From WAOL01 sp964399035 (lineage in GTDB: Archaea > Thermoproteota > Thermoprotei_A > Sulfolobales > NBVN01): 49,326 nucleotides of DNA. The DNA lies in assembly GCA_964399035.1 (NCBI GenBank), contig CAYNPH010000067.1:1-49326 (forward strand). Direction: 5' to 3'. Positions 23,816-32,052 of the stretch are shown one piece after another (within the stretch, counting starts at the first letter, position 1; the number at the start of each line of letters is the position of its first letter). The notes under the pieces are model-generated. The model was not told where the DNA came from. It searched no databases and saw only the letters and a list, made by a program, of their open reading frames with translations. Position numbers and translations under genes: made by a program.

Positions 23816-24184
23816 TTAATTTTCTCTAACTACCTTGAGGTTCTCGTCGAATGTCGCTATGGTTTCCGCCCCCACCCTTAGAGCCACTCCTCGTACGTGA
23901 CGCGCACAACCTCGAGGCCCCCTCGTGAGTATGTGTTCGACGCAGTCCTGGAAGGTCTTAAGTGGCTTAAGGCTTCCCTAATCCTCCACACGTTCTTTAG
24001 TGTTTAGGGCCTCGCTGGCCTTGGCGTAAAGGGGCTTGAAGGACACCTCCTCAAGCACTACCGGGGTTACGAAGCCTAGGGCCTTGCCCTCCTCAATAGC
24101 CTCTAGGATCTCCTAGGCCTTATCGGCGCTGGGCTCGTCAAGCAGTAGCTTCAGGAAGACCGAGAAACCCACGTAGATCCTCAT
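23816..24184 (-). pseudogene. Decayed VapC-type PIN-domain toxin
   Basis: Reading leftwards from ATG 24184, the peptide starts MRIYVGFSVFLKLLLDEP, a PIN N-terminus in which the catalytic aspartate (normally YVDSSVF) is replaced by Gly-Phe. Stop codons interrupt it after residue 23 (TAG) and after KERVED (TAG). The frame then shifts and recovers, since GLEVVRVTYEEWL appears in another frame and ETIATFDENLKVV, the conserved end, returns to the first. The final stop is at 23816. With several independent lesions it cannot make a toxin. The antitoxin stop and toxin start abut (TAG-ATG), the standard vapBC layout. Confidence 0.8.
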
Positions 24185-24443
24185 CTAGACACACAGGTAA
24201 GCTTCTTCAAGCTCCCTCAGCGTTAACCTACTCTTAACTAAGGCCCCTCATCCTCGGAGTCATTAGGCCTCCCTCATTAACGGCTGTGAACATCTCCATA
24301 GCCTTCCTGATGGCTTCACTCCTACTCATGCCTAAAGCCCTAGCCACCTCAGTGAACTTCATAAGCAATTCCTCATCGACCCGCAGGTATATGCCGGTGG
24401 AACCATATATACGCCACCATATATACTCAACGCGCCCCGCCAC
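24185..24443 (-). pseudogene. Frameshifted VapB-type ribbon-helix-helix antitoxin
   Basis: The core IYLRVDEELLMKFTEVARALGMSRSEAIRKAMEMF is a ribbon-helix-helix DNA-binding domain (quoted here as IYLRVDEELL, then GMSRSEAIRKAMEMF). In its own frame translation ends early at 24234. The next frame continues VKSRLTLRELEEAYLCV and stops at 24185, exactly next to the toxin ATG, so a one-base shift has cut off the usual ELEEAYL tail. The N-terminus also lacks a convincing start; GTG 24443 lies within duplicated TATA-like DNA. A truncated 69-residue DNA-binding protein may still be made. Confidence 0.65.
24402..24426 (-). repeat. 14-bp spaced duplication of a TATA-like element
   Basis: ACCATATATAC occurs twice in direct repeat, at 24402-24412 and 24416-24426 (14-bp period), inside the 5' end of the decayed antitoxin. 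On the minus strand each reads GTATATATGGT. It may be the original vapBC promoter duplicated, or a repressor-binding pair. Confidence 0.6.
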
Positions 24444-24521
24444 CGGGTAATGGGTAGGGCTTACTTGAACGTAATGAAGGTGGGGACGCAGGAGAAAGTA
24501 TTGGTTTAGTGCTTCGTTAAG

Positions 24522-26054
24522 TCATATGTATTCCCACACGCCCTTCCCCTTGTAGTTGTAGACTATAGTTTTGTAGGCTGTGACGTACTCTATGCTGTAC
24601 CCTATTCCTTCCCTGCCTATGCCTGAGTCCTTCCTCCCGCCGAAGGGGTAGTACCCTATGCCGTGTCTCGGGTATTCGTTGATGTAGATGGCGCCGACCT
24701 CTAAGTACCTGATTAGCTTCCTGATCTTGTCGATGTCCTTTCCGAAGATGGCGGCGTCCAGACCGTACCTCCTGCCGTTAGCAAGCTCTATTGCCTCGTC
24801 CACGCTACTTACCTTCACCATGATGGCTACGGGGGCGAAGACCTCCTCCCTGTAGAGGGTTAGTTCCTTGAGTACCTCCTTGCTCGGGGCTTCCAGTAGG
24901 GTTGGTTCGACGTAGGTCGGCCCTAACCTCTTCCCACCGTGAAGCAGCTTGCAGCCCTTGCTGACGGCTTCCTGAACCGCCTCAAGCATCTCGTCGACCG
25001 TCCTGGAGTCTATCAGTGGACCCATGACGACGCCTTCCTCACGTGGGTCGCCTACCTTGATCTTGGAGAGCTTCTCAAGGATCTTTGCTTTCAGCGCTTC
25101 GTAGATTCTCCCCTCAGCGAGCACTAGTTTTATTGCGTCGCACCTCTGCCCGCTGTACCCTACGATGCCCGCCACGATCTTGTCTGCCGCCACGTCCGGG
25201 TCAGCGTCCTCAAGCACTACGGCGGGGTCCCCGCCGCCTAACTCCATGACGTACTGCTTGATCCCCGCCTGCCTGAGCACCTTGAGCCCTGTCTCGGTGC
25301 TCCCGGTTAGGCTTATCACCCCTATCCTTGGGTCGGCGACGAGGTTACCTGATTCCCTGCCCGGCATCGTCACCACCGCTAGCCCCTCCTTCGGGAAGCC
25401 CGCGACCTCAGCGACCCTCGCGAACAGTATTGAGGGTAGTGGGTCGGCTGAGGGCGGCTTAATGATCACGGCGTTCCCGGCGACGACGCTGTAGACGAAC
25501 TTGTTGACCGTGTCGAATAGTGGGTAGTTGAACGGGATTACCGCGAGCACTATGCCGTATGGCTCCCTCCTGATCACCGCCTCACTCTCTAGGGTGTGAG
25601 AGCTCCAGTCACCCGGTATGTAGTCCCCGACCAACCTCCTGGTGTCCATCGCCGCTATCCTTAACCTGTCAATGCATGCCCTGACCTCGCCCTCCGCGTG
25701 CCTCCTGGTCTTCCCCGCGTTAAGCATCAGTACCTCAACGAAGTCCTCCTTAACGCTCTCCATGACGTCAGCCATCCTGGAGAGCACCCTTAACCTCCTG
25801 TCGCCGGGGGTGTCCCTAACGGCCCATCTCCCCTTCCCGTACACCCTACTCAGCACGGGCTCCACGTCGCTCCATGAGAGCTTAGGGACCCTAGCAATCA
25901 CGCTTGAGTCTATGGGGCTACGCACAACTATGTTCTCGTCCTTCCACACCCACCTACCGGCTAAGTACGTCCTGAAGTTAAGGGCCCCGTCAGGGCCCTC
26001 CGTGATCACCTCCCTTAGTAAGGTGCTCTTAATGCTTAGCTTCACGGGCTCCAC
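24522..26054 (-). CDS. gapN: Non-phosphorylating glyceraldehyde-3-phosphate dehydrogenase
   Basis: 510 residues, aldehyde dehydrogenase superfamily. N176 (IPFNYP), E271 (MELGGGDP) and the nucleophile C305 (SGQRCDA) are in place, and the C-terminal GRKDSGIGREG and YKGKGVWEY match the Thermoproteus-type GAPN as I remember it. The enzyme oxidises glyceraldehyde-3-phosphate irreversibly to 3-phosphoglycerate in the modified Embden-Meyerhof pathway of crenarchaea, bypassing 1,3-bisphosphoglycerate. Start GTG 26054 has GGAGG 8 nt upstream. A perfect 7-bp-arm dyad at 26074-26095 lies in its promoter region. It has no operon partner. Confidence 0.92.
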   Translation of the reverse strand: MEPVKLSIKSTLLREVITEGPDGALNFRTYLAGRWVWKDENIVVRSPIDSSVIARVPKLSWSDVEPVLSRVYGKGRWAVRDTPGDRRLRVLSRMADVMESVKEDFVEVLMLNAGKTRRHAEGEVRACIDRLRIAAMDTRRLVGDYIPGDWSSHTLESEAVIRREPYGIVLAVIPFNYPLFDTVNKFVYSVVAGNAVIIKPPSADPLPSILFARVAEVAGFPKEGLAVVTMPGRESGNLVADPRIGVISLTGSTETGLKVLRQAGIKQYVMELGGGDPAVVLEDADPDVAADKIVAGIVGYSGQRCDAIKLVLAEGRIYEALKAKILEKLSKIKVGDPREEGVVMGPLIDSRTVDEMLEAVQEAVSKGCKLLHGGKRLGPTYVEPTLLEAPSKEVLKELTLYREEVFAPVAIMVKVSSVDEAIELANGRRYGLDAAIFGKDIDKIRKLIRYLEVGAIYINEYPRHGIGYYPFGGRKDSGIGREGIGYSIEYVTAYKTIVYNYKGKGVWEYI

Positions 26055-26073
26055 ATCACTCGCCTCCGAGTAG

Positions 26074-26095
26074 CGTTATCGACTAATTGATAACG
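26074..26095 (-). promoter_or_regulatory. Dyad upstream of gapN
   Basis: CGTTATC (26074-26080) and GATAACG (26089-26095) form a perfect inverted repeat with an 8-bp spacer, 20-41 nt before the gapN start codon. A T-rich TATA candidate lies just upstream (about 26103-26108, minus strand), so the dyad would straddle the transcription start and could bind a glycolysis regulator (inferred). Confidence 0.5.
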
Positions 26096-26158
26096 AGAAC
26101 ACGTAAAAAACCTTACTGAGGCTGACGGCGAAAATTACAATGAATTGTCCATAGCTAC

Positions 26159-27841
26159 TTAAACCTGCTTGAATACTGCCCTAGGCAACCTGTTGAGAAC
26201 CCAAACAATGTCCAGCCCGTCAACCCACGTAAGGTCGGGTGGGACGTGGGTGGTCGGGGCGAAGGCCCTGAATCCTTCACGCTCGAGCGACCAGTTAATG
26301 CGCTTGACGAGTTCACGCACGGGGGTAGCTTCACGCACCCTAGCTAACTTACTCACGGCGTGAGCTATTAGCCTGACCTGCCCCTCCTCAACTATCCTTG
26401 GGTTATCCCTGAGGTTCAACTCAAACTTCAGCCTGTCCTCGTACTCGACCACGATCTTGAATGACGTTGCCTTAACCTTCACCAAGCCCTTAACCCCCGC
26501 GTAGGTTCTCGGCCTTGGGGGCGAGTACTTGGTGCGTAGGGTGGATGAGTGCTCCCTAGCCTCCCTAGCCTCGCGGGTGGCGTCGCGCGGCACGTACTTA
26601 CGCATGAGTAGCGCGTTGTCCGCCTCACCTAGGAGGGTGGAGGTGGCTGACGCGACCGCCACTACCGACACGCCCGTCACCCTGCTGAGGTCCCGAACCT
26701 GCGAGGAGAGGGTTCTTATCGGGTCATCGCTCAGTAACTTAGACATGAAGACGTCCTTGTAGAGGAGGTTCGTCGCGCTCGTATCCTCGTCGAGAAGCAT
26801 TACCTCAGCACCGGCCTCCACCGCCTCACTTATTGATGCCGCCATGCTCGTCGAGCCGCTGGCGTCGAGGCTTGAGAAGTCGTCGGTCCTGGTGCCGGAG
26901 GGCAGGTCCCTTATGAAGGACGATATGTCGACGTGGTGCACTACCCGCCCATCCTCAGCCTTAACGAGTACGGTGCCGCGCCTGGATACGACTAACTCAC
27001 GCCCGTCACCCGCGACGTGGTCGTATATCCCCTCCTGAATCGCCTCAAGTAAGGTGGTCTTACCGTGGTAAGCCCCGCCCGTTATGACGGTTACGCCGCA
27101 CTTGACCGCCATCCCCTCAACCACGTCGCCGCAGGGCAGCCTCACCCTGACCCTGAACTCCGGCGGTGACTTGAAGGGTACGGCGTCACGCATTGGTTCC
27201 TCACTGAAGGAAGCCCTCCTAGGGAGTATGGAGCCGTCCCCAACGAAGAAGGCGTAACCCTCCCTAACCAGCCACTCCCTAAGCTCCTCCTGCCTAACGT
27301 AGTTCCTCACGTGGCCCTCAACACCGTCCATGGAGTCCTCCCTAACCCTTAACAAGGCCTGAATGATGGTGCGCGCGTCCCTCGTTAGGAGCCTCGCAGC
27401 CTCCCGCCCCTCAACCCTCCTACCCCTGGCGGGTAGCCCGGCGAAGAACCTAATGATGAGTGAGTGGTCGTTAGCGTCAACCTCCACGGAGGAGCGGGGC
27501 AGGATGCGTGGTGATGGTTTAGGGATGCCTAAGTAGCAGCTGTTACCTAGCCCGCACTTCCTCCTAAGGGACCTCGTCACCCTGTGGAGAACCCTCGTTA
27601 AGTAGTCGGTGAAGGGAATCACGTTGGGCTTGTGGAGAAGGTGGTGCGGGAACCGGTGCACTTGGTTAGGCACCCTAACCTCAACCACCGAGGGGGGCGC
27701 GTGCGGGTCCCCCTGAACCTTAGTTACTCTTAGGGTGAAGCCCTCACGAAACCTCACGGCGACCCCGTACAGCCTCTTGTAGGTGCCGTACCCCGAGCCG
27801 CTCATTCTCAGGAGCATTGACTTGAGCTCTTCCTCACTCAT
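26159..27841 (-). CDS. ABC-class ATPase of the COG3044/PF09818 family
   Basis: About 560 residues from ATG 27841, which has GGAGG 5 nt upstream; a TTG 15 nt earlier is possible. The family is an unusual soluble ABC-like ATPase: a long N-terminal domain (1-235) with DHSLIIRFFAGLPARGRR, then Walker A GGAYHGKTT (about 255-263), a signature-like DASGSTSMAA (about 326-335), and Walker B VMLLDEDTSATN (about 347-358) with the added Asp/Thr typical of this group. A C-terminal domain has RMKYVPRD-type basic stretches. No transmembrane segment is present. A trypanosome homologue, MRB1590, binds RNA; the archaeal role is unknown. Confidence 0.88.
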   Translation of the reverse strand: MSEEELKSMLLRMSGSGYGTYKRLYGVAVRFREGFTLRVTKVQGDPHAPPSVVEVRVPNQVHRFPHHLLHKPNVIPFTDYLTRVLHRVTRSLRRKCGLGNSCYLGIPKPSPRILPRSSVEVDANDHSLIIRFFAGLPARGRRVEGREAARLLTRDARTIIQALLRVREDSMDGVEGHVRNYVRQEELREWLVREGYAFFVGDGSILPRRASFSEEPMRDAVPFKSPPEFRVRVRLPCGDVVEGMAVKCGVTVITGGAYHGKTTLLEAIQEGIYDHVAGDGRELVVSRRGTVLVKAEDGRVVHHVDISSFIRDLPSGTRTDDFSSLDASGSTSMAASISEAVEAGAEVMLLDEDTSATNLLYKDVFMSKLLSDDPIRTLSSQVRDLSRVTGVSVVAVASATSTLLGEADNALLMRKYVPRDATREAREAREHSSTLRTKYSPPRPRTYAGVKGLVKVKATSFKIVVEYEDRLKFELNLRDNPRIVEEGQVRLIAHAVSKLARVREATPVRELVKRINWSLEREGFRAFAPTTHVPPDLTWVDGLDIVWVLNRLPRAVFKQV

Positions 27842-27902
27842 TAATTCCCTCCTCAAACCTCCTTACCTCCCCGTGTAAGGTGCTCCCGGTGTTAAAGGGC
27901 TT

Positions 27903-27943
27903 CACGTACGTGCGTAGGGCATTAAATATCTTTACGCCGTAAA
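27903..27943. promoter_or_regulatory. Divergent promoter region with two palindromes
   Basis: CACGTACGTG (27903-27912) and TTTACG-C-CGTAAA (27931-27943) are perfect palindromes in the gap between the COG3044 ATPase and galT. A TATA-like element for the leftward gene (AGATATTTAA, minus strand, about 27920-27932) sits between them, and CTTTAAA (about 27958-27964) may serve galT. Confidence 0.4.
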
Positions 27944-27999
27944 AGCCCGTGGTTACTCTTTAAACCCCCACGTGAAGCACTACATGGTGCTCTACATCC

Positions 28000-29010
28000 A
28001 TGAGTGGGGATACCCCCGAGATCCGGTACTGCCCTATAGTGCCTGGGAGAGCGTCGATAATTTCCCCCGCGAGGGGGAGGAGGCCGAAGATCCTTCGCGC
28101 GAGCGAGGTTCAAACCGCGAAGGGGACCTGCCCGTTCTGCCCCGGCAACGAGTTCATGACCCCGCCAGCCACCCTCACCTTAAGGAGGGTTGAGGGCAGG
28201 CTTGTCTACGACTGGGAGCAGGAGACGGAGCGATTCACGGACTGGGTCGTCAGGATAATACCGAACAAGTACCCCGCATTAACGCATGATGGTGACGGTG
28301 AGAGGCACGCTTACGGGTATCATGAAGTGATCGTTGAGAACCCCAACCACGACGCCCAACCACCCGTAGCGCCCCTCGACGAATTAACCCTGACCTTCGA
28401 GGCCACCTTCAAGAGGGTTCGCGAGGTGCTCGCCACAGACGCGAGGATAAGGTACGCGATAGTGATTAGGAACTACGGCGCTAGGGGAGGCGCGAGCATA
28501 CCTCACCCACACATGCAGTTATTCGCTTCCGAAGCCCCCATGCCTTTAATTGACGAGGAGTTAAGGGCGTTCGAGGAAGCCAAGCTCAAGGGGAGGGAGT
28601 GCCCGCTCTGCGCCGAGATCAGGAAGGCTAGGGAGGACGGGCGCGTAGTGTTCGAGGAAAGCAACTACGTGGCCTTCACAGCGTGGGCGCCCAGGCAGCC
28701 CTACGAGGTGTGGCTAGCCCCTAAGAAGCACGTGGACTCACCCCTCAACATGCGTGGCGAGGAACTGAAGGAATTCGCGGCCGCCTTCAAGAAGCTGACC
28801 GCGGTGATCAAGGAAAGACTGGGCGACCCCGCCTACAACCTATGGATACACATACCGCCAAGACACGCACTTGGTAATGGGGTGTTCCACTGGCACGTCG
28901 AGCTAACACCCGTAATATCGACTTGGGGAGGGCTGGAGAAGGGGGGAAGGGTATTCATAGTGACCGTGCACCCAGAGGACGCCGCCAAGGAGCTGAGGGG
29001 AGAGGGTTAA
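28000..29010 (+). CDS. galT: Galactose-1-phosphate uridylyltransferase
   Basis: 336 residues, HIT superfamily. Zinc-type cysteines C44/C47 (CPFC) and C201/C204 (CPLC) flank the active site SIPHPHMQL, with H169 and the expected nucleophile H171; FHWHVELTP lies near the end. It transfers UMP between UDP-glucose and galactose-1-phosphate in the Leloir pathway, or acts on a related sugar phosphate. No galactokinase or epimerase gene is adjacent. Start ATG 28000 is supported by homology to the family N-terminus (EIRYCPIVPGRASI). It is the last gene of the high-GC block before the hydrogenase island. Confidence 0.9.
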   Translation: MSGDTPEIRYCPIVPGRASIISPARGRRPKILRASEVQTAKGTCPFCPGNEFMTPPATLTLRRVEGRLVYDWEQETERFTDWVVRIIPNKYPALTHDGDGERHAYGYHEVIVENPNHDAQPPVAPLDELTLTFEATFKRVREVLATDARIRYAIVIRNYGARGGASIPHPHMQLFASEAPMPLIDEELRAFEEAKLKGRECPLCAEIRKAREDGRVVFEESNYVAFTAWAPRQPYEVWLAPKKHVDSPLNMRGEELKEFAAAFKKLTAVIKERLGDPAYNLWIHIPPRHALGNGVFHWHVELTPVISTWGGLEKGGRVFIVTVHPEDAAKELRGEG

Positions 29011-29398
29011 AGATAAGATACCTAGCCCTACGGTATTGCCTGCACAAACGTGATGAGGAAGCCATTGTTTCTACGTATCTCGTAGTACTCGTGCTTTTGA
29101 GTAACCCTAGCAAATCTCCTTATTTCATCATTATTATTTCCTTCAGGGATTATGGTAATACGATTGGTAATGCAAGTAACTTACCTCAGAGAGGGTCTCA
29201 TCTCAAACGTTATCTAAGTATCTTTATTCTTATTCAACCAGAGCTATGGCAAAATTCCCCCAGTTATGAATTTGAATATTAGCAAACAAGCATGGTGGCA
29301 CATAGCCATATTACTTAAGCTCATATTAATTTGTTTTCTAATACCTTATAATAGATAGGGGACACGTTACCTTGATACCGTGGGTAAGGCCCTCCATA
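29011..29398. other. AT-rich spacer, left boundary of the hydrogenase island
   Basis: About 390 bp with no convincing gene. Composition drops sharply from galT, and short open frames are low-quality. A TATA-like TTATAATAG at 29347-29355 near the right end should drive the regulator. No terminal repeat, tRNA end or integrase is visible, so if the island was acquired the mechanism left no mark here. Confidence 0.6.
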
Positions 29399-30508
29399 AT
29401 GGTGGCCTCGAGCGAAATGGAGATGAAACTCGGGCTACTAGTGAAGCAGAGGGGATTCAGTTGTTTGAGGCCCGTCAGCCTAAGACCCTGTAACAGGAGC
29501 GGCATTCTGGAGGGAGTCTCATCCATAGTTAGGGAGCACAGGCCATACCTAGTTGTCTTTAATCCAGGCTATACGTGCGAGCTCATATATGACGTCTGCA
29601 ACGTTCTCCCAAGGGATCAGCTTCTCCACATATGCCTTGGGATCGGGGAACTCAACTACCTTCTCAAGGCACTCAATAGGTCATACATAGAGAAGATAAG
29701 GGGCTTTATAGTAATGGTCTCCAACACGAACGAAGTTGTTCAAGCCCTCTCATTTCTTGAGAAGCTAAAGGTAAGAGGGCTTCTAAGCAAGAGGCTATAT
29801 CTGTTGCTGAACGGGCTCGAGAGCATCTCATTCAACGAGGACATCCTTGATTATGTCATAAAGATGTGCTCCAACTACGAAACAGAGGTGATACTAAGTG
29901 GTGTCAGCCCGGGATTCATAAAGGCATGGGGTTTTAGGAGAGGAAGAACAGTCCCTATCCTTGGCCTCAAGGTTGAGGAATACTGCAGGAGGGACGGCAA
30001 AGTGTATTTAGTTAATGGAATAGATTGCGAGAATGTTATAGCCTTTAGTATTGAGGAGCCAAAGATGCTCGTCTCTCCAAGGTGGATATCCGGAGTCAGC
30101 ATTGAATATATACCAACATGCTCCTACAAGATGAAAGTAGTCAAAGGGATTGTGAGGAAAATGTTCATGTCTAGAAGGACATCAATAGTGAGTATGTCAC
30201 CGAGCATAACCCTGTCGTGTGGGGGAATTAGTGTGGTAATCGACGAACTTCTAATAAGGTTCCTCAAACTCATAGATGAGAAAGGATCGATGAGGGCCGC
30301 ATCCGAGCGCCTTCACGTTCCATTGACGACTCTTAGGAAGAGGATATTTAGCATTGAGGAGGTGCTTGGGGTTAGGCTCATACAGACCAGAAGAGGAGGG
30401 GCTGACAAAGGAGGAGCAAGACTAACAAAGGAGGGGCTATCACTGATCAGGGCCTTTGAGTCCATGAAGGAGTGCTTTAGGAGGGAGTTCGGTACGCGTA
30501 CCGAATGA
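29399..30508 (+). CDS. Transcriptional regulator: unknown sensor domain plus ModE-like HTH
   Basis: About 369 residues from ATG 29399; the frame opens at TTG 29372. The final 80 residues are a LysR/ModE-type helix-turn-helix: GSMRAASERLHVPLTTLRKR, then EEVLGVRLIQTRRGG...GARLTKEG, which closely follows the ModE N-terminal pattern. The first ~290 residues are not a molybdate-binding or LysR effector domain I know; they are alpha/beta with several cysteines (for example the CELIYDVC segment). Having the HTH at the C-terminus is the reverse of ModE. It converges on the hydrogenase operon and shares its low GC, so it likely controls it, possibly in response to molybdenum/tungsten or substrate (inferred). 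Confidence 0.75.
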   Translation: MVASSEMEMKLGLLVKQRGFSCLRPVSLRPCNRSGILEGVSSIVREHRPYLVVFNPGYTCELIYDVCNVLPRDQLLHICLGIGELNYLLKALNRSYIEKIRGFIVMVSNTNEVVQALSFLEKLKVRGLLSKRLYLLLNGLESISFNEDILDYVIKMCSNYETEVILSGVSPGFIKAWGFRRGRTVPILGLKVEEYCRRDGKVYLVNGIDCENVIAFSIEEPKMLVSPRWISGVSIEYIPTCSYKMKVVKGIVRKMFMSRRTSIVSMSPSITLSCGGISVVIDELLIRFLKLIDEKGSMRAASERLHVPLTTLRKRIFSIEEVLGVRLIQTRRGGADKGGARLTKEGLSLIRAFESMKECFRREFGTRTE

Positions 30509-30808
30509 CTTGGATGACCTTAGCACCACGTACGCGCCCTTAACTAAGGGCTCACCTCTGATTACCAATTCCATGCCCTCAGGTTCCCTTATTAATACCT
30601 CCCCTCTTTTCCTGAGAGCCTCAGCCCTTTTCTTCCCGATTCTCCTGAGAGCATCGCTCATGGGAAGGGTCGTTATGAGGGAGCAAAGGTCATGAATGGC
30701 CTCGAAGTGCTTGAGCTTCATTAGCTCCTCATCTATCTCAGGAAGCCTTGGGTATATCATCCTGCCGGGAATGCATAGGTAGACATACACGAGGGTCTCA
30801 ACCGTCAT
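30440..30808 (-). CDS. Small protein coupled to the hydrogenase operon, unknown
   Basis: 122 residues, not recognised: an N-terminal strand (VETLVYVYLCIPGRM), a helical middle with LRRIGKKRAEALRKRGE, and a beta-rich end (EGMELVIRGEPLVKGAYVVL). ATG 30808 overlaps the stop of the hydrogenase small-subunit gene by 11 nt, a strong sign it is translated with the operon. Its last 69 nt are antisense to the end of the regulator gene, an unusually long convergent overlap, so its C-terminal ~22 residues may be poorly constrained. An accessory or maturation role is only a guess. Confidence 0.55.
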   Translation of the reverse strand: MTVETLVYVYLCIPGRMIYPRLPEIDEELMKLKHFEAIHDLCSLITTLPMSDALRRIGKKRAEALRKRGEVLIREPEGMELVIRGEPLVKGAYVVLRSSKSFGTRTELPPKALLHGLKGPDQ

Positions 30809-31520
30809 CCTTACCTATCCTCCTAGCCATAGTCTCCAGCGCTTCCCTTATCCTCGGATCCTCTCCCCACGCCCTCACGATATCCTCTATCCCCTTCAGA
30901 AGCTCGTCCCTGTAACTAGACCTCCTCATCAGCTCCACGTAGTCTTTTAGGAGCCTGTAGGTAAGCCTATATCCGATCATTCTCTTCAGCTCCAAAACTA
31001 CCTTTCTGTACGTTGAATAGCCCTCGACCATTCCCTTCTTCCTCACCTCAAGGGTTCTGAAGCCCTTAAGTCCTAGGCTCCTTTCAACTCGTTTCACCTT
31101 CTGCTCTATCACGCCAAGGGCGACGAGGACTCCATGTATTATGGCAGAGGGCCTTGGGGGGCATCCCGGGACGTAAACGTCGACGGGTATTACCTTGTCT
31201 ACCCCTCCTATCACGTTGTACGTGTCGTGCCATATTCCCCCTCCACACGCACACGAGCCCACGGCTACTACTGCGGTAGGCTTGGGAAGGTACTCATAGA
31301 TCCTCTTGAGGAACCTCTTGAACTGCCTCGTCACAGGCCCCGTTACTATGACCGCGTCGGCCTGCTTAGGCGATGCAACAAGCTTCATGCCAAACCTCTC
31401 AATGTCGAAGTAGGGTGTAAGGGCATCGAGAACCTCTATGTCGCACCCATTACATGAGCCAGCGTCCACATGAAGAAGGTATATTGATTTTCTCAACTCT
31501 TTATACAGATTCCTACTCAT
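30798..31520 (-). CDS. hyfI: Group 4 [NiFe]-hydrogenase small subunit (HycG/HyfI-like)
   Basis: About 240 residues. It carries the proximal [4Fe-4S] cluster that passes electrons to the NiFe site. Using the longest frame (31529) for numbering, ligands are C26 and C29 (GSCNGCD), C93 (GSCACGGG) and C123 (PGCPP). Homologous to NuoB of complex I. A C-terminal extension of about 90 mostly charged residues goes beyond the typical core. ATG 31520 is chosen because GGGAGGTG lies 6 nt upstream; it overlaps the ferredoxin-subunit stop by 8 nt. Confidence 0.92.
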   Translation of the reverse strand: MSRNLYKELRKSIYLLHVDAGSCNGCDIEVLDALTPYFDIERFGMKLVASPKQADAVIVTGPVTRQFKRFLKRIYEYLPKPTAVVAVGSCACGGGIWHDTYNVIGGVDKVIPVDVYVPGCPPRPSAIIHGVLVALGVIEQKVKRVERSLGLKGFRTLEVRKKGMVEGYSTYRKVVLELKRMIGYRLTYRLLKDYVELMRRSSYRDELLKGIEDIVRAWGEDPRIREALETMARRIGKDDG

Positions 31521-32052
31521 TTCGTTCACCTCCCGGCCTTAGTGCCTTTGCTATTGAGCCGATTCCCTCCCTTATCCTGCAGCTCCTGCACTTTCTTGAG
31601 GACTCTATAAGCTTCTCCACAAGCTCCCGCGGACGCTCGCTCCTCAGCACCTCCTCCGCCTCTACGATCTCCCTCTCCGTGTACTCGAGGAAATGCCCTT
31701 TCTCATCCCTTGGAAGACCATGTCTCAGCACGACCTCTAGATCCTCTCTTCTGATTGAAGACAGCTCGAAGTCATCCGTCTGCTTCACGGCCATCATTGG
31801 ACAGTTCTCCTCACATCTTCCGCAGAATATGCATCTTCCTATGAACAGCTTTATGATTCTCGTCCCCTTCTCTTCGATCACCTGTATCGCGTTTGGGGGA
31901 CACACGTTAGCGCACGCACCGCAACCCATGCACAGCTCCTCGAGGAACTCAACTCTTCCCCTGAAGTCCTCGGGAACTGGATGTTGCTCGAAGGGATATT
32001 TTCTAGTTACCCTCTTCCACTTTAGCGACTTAACTATGAGCTTTAGGCTCAA
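31513..32052 (-). CDS. hyfH: Hydrogenase ferredoxin subunit (HycF/HyfH-like)
   Basis: 179 residues. Two [4Fe-4S] motifs: CMGCGACANVCPP and CIFCGRCEENCP. These match the NuoI-like subunit that links the donor side to the small subunit. A C-terminal extension carries an added CRSC (about residues 155-158). TTG 32052 overlaps the large-subunit stop as TTGA. It lies between the large- and small-subunit genes, the usual hyf gene order. Confidence 0.92.
   Translation of the reverse strand: MSLKLIVKSLKWKRVTRKYPFEQHPVPEDFRGRVEFLEELCMGCGACANVCPPNAIQVIEEKGTRIIKLFIGRCIFCGRCEENCPMMAVKQTDDFELSSIRREDLEVVLRHGLPRDEKGHFLEYTEREIVEAEEVLRSERPRELVEKLIESSRKCRSCRIREGIGSIAKALRPGGERNE

Noticed and set aside
29040..29110. 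C/D box small RNA starting at GTGATGA near 29050
   Set aside because: No D box (CTGA) or paired C'/D' boxes at suitable spacing were found.
30440..30808. 122-residue ORF as HypC because of LCIPGRM
   Set aside because: HypC needs the cysteine at position 2 and a different beta-barrel sequence; here the cysteine is at residue 12 and the rest does not match.
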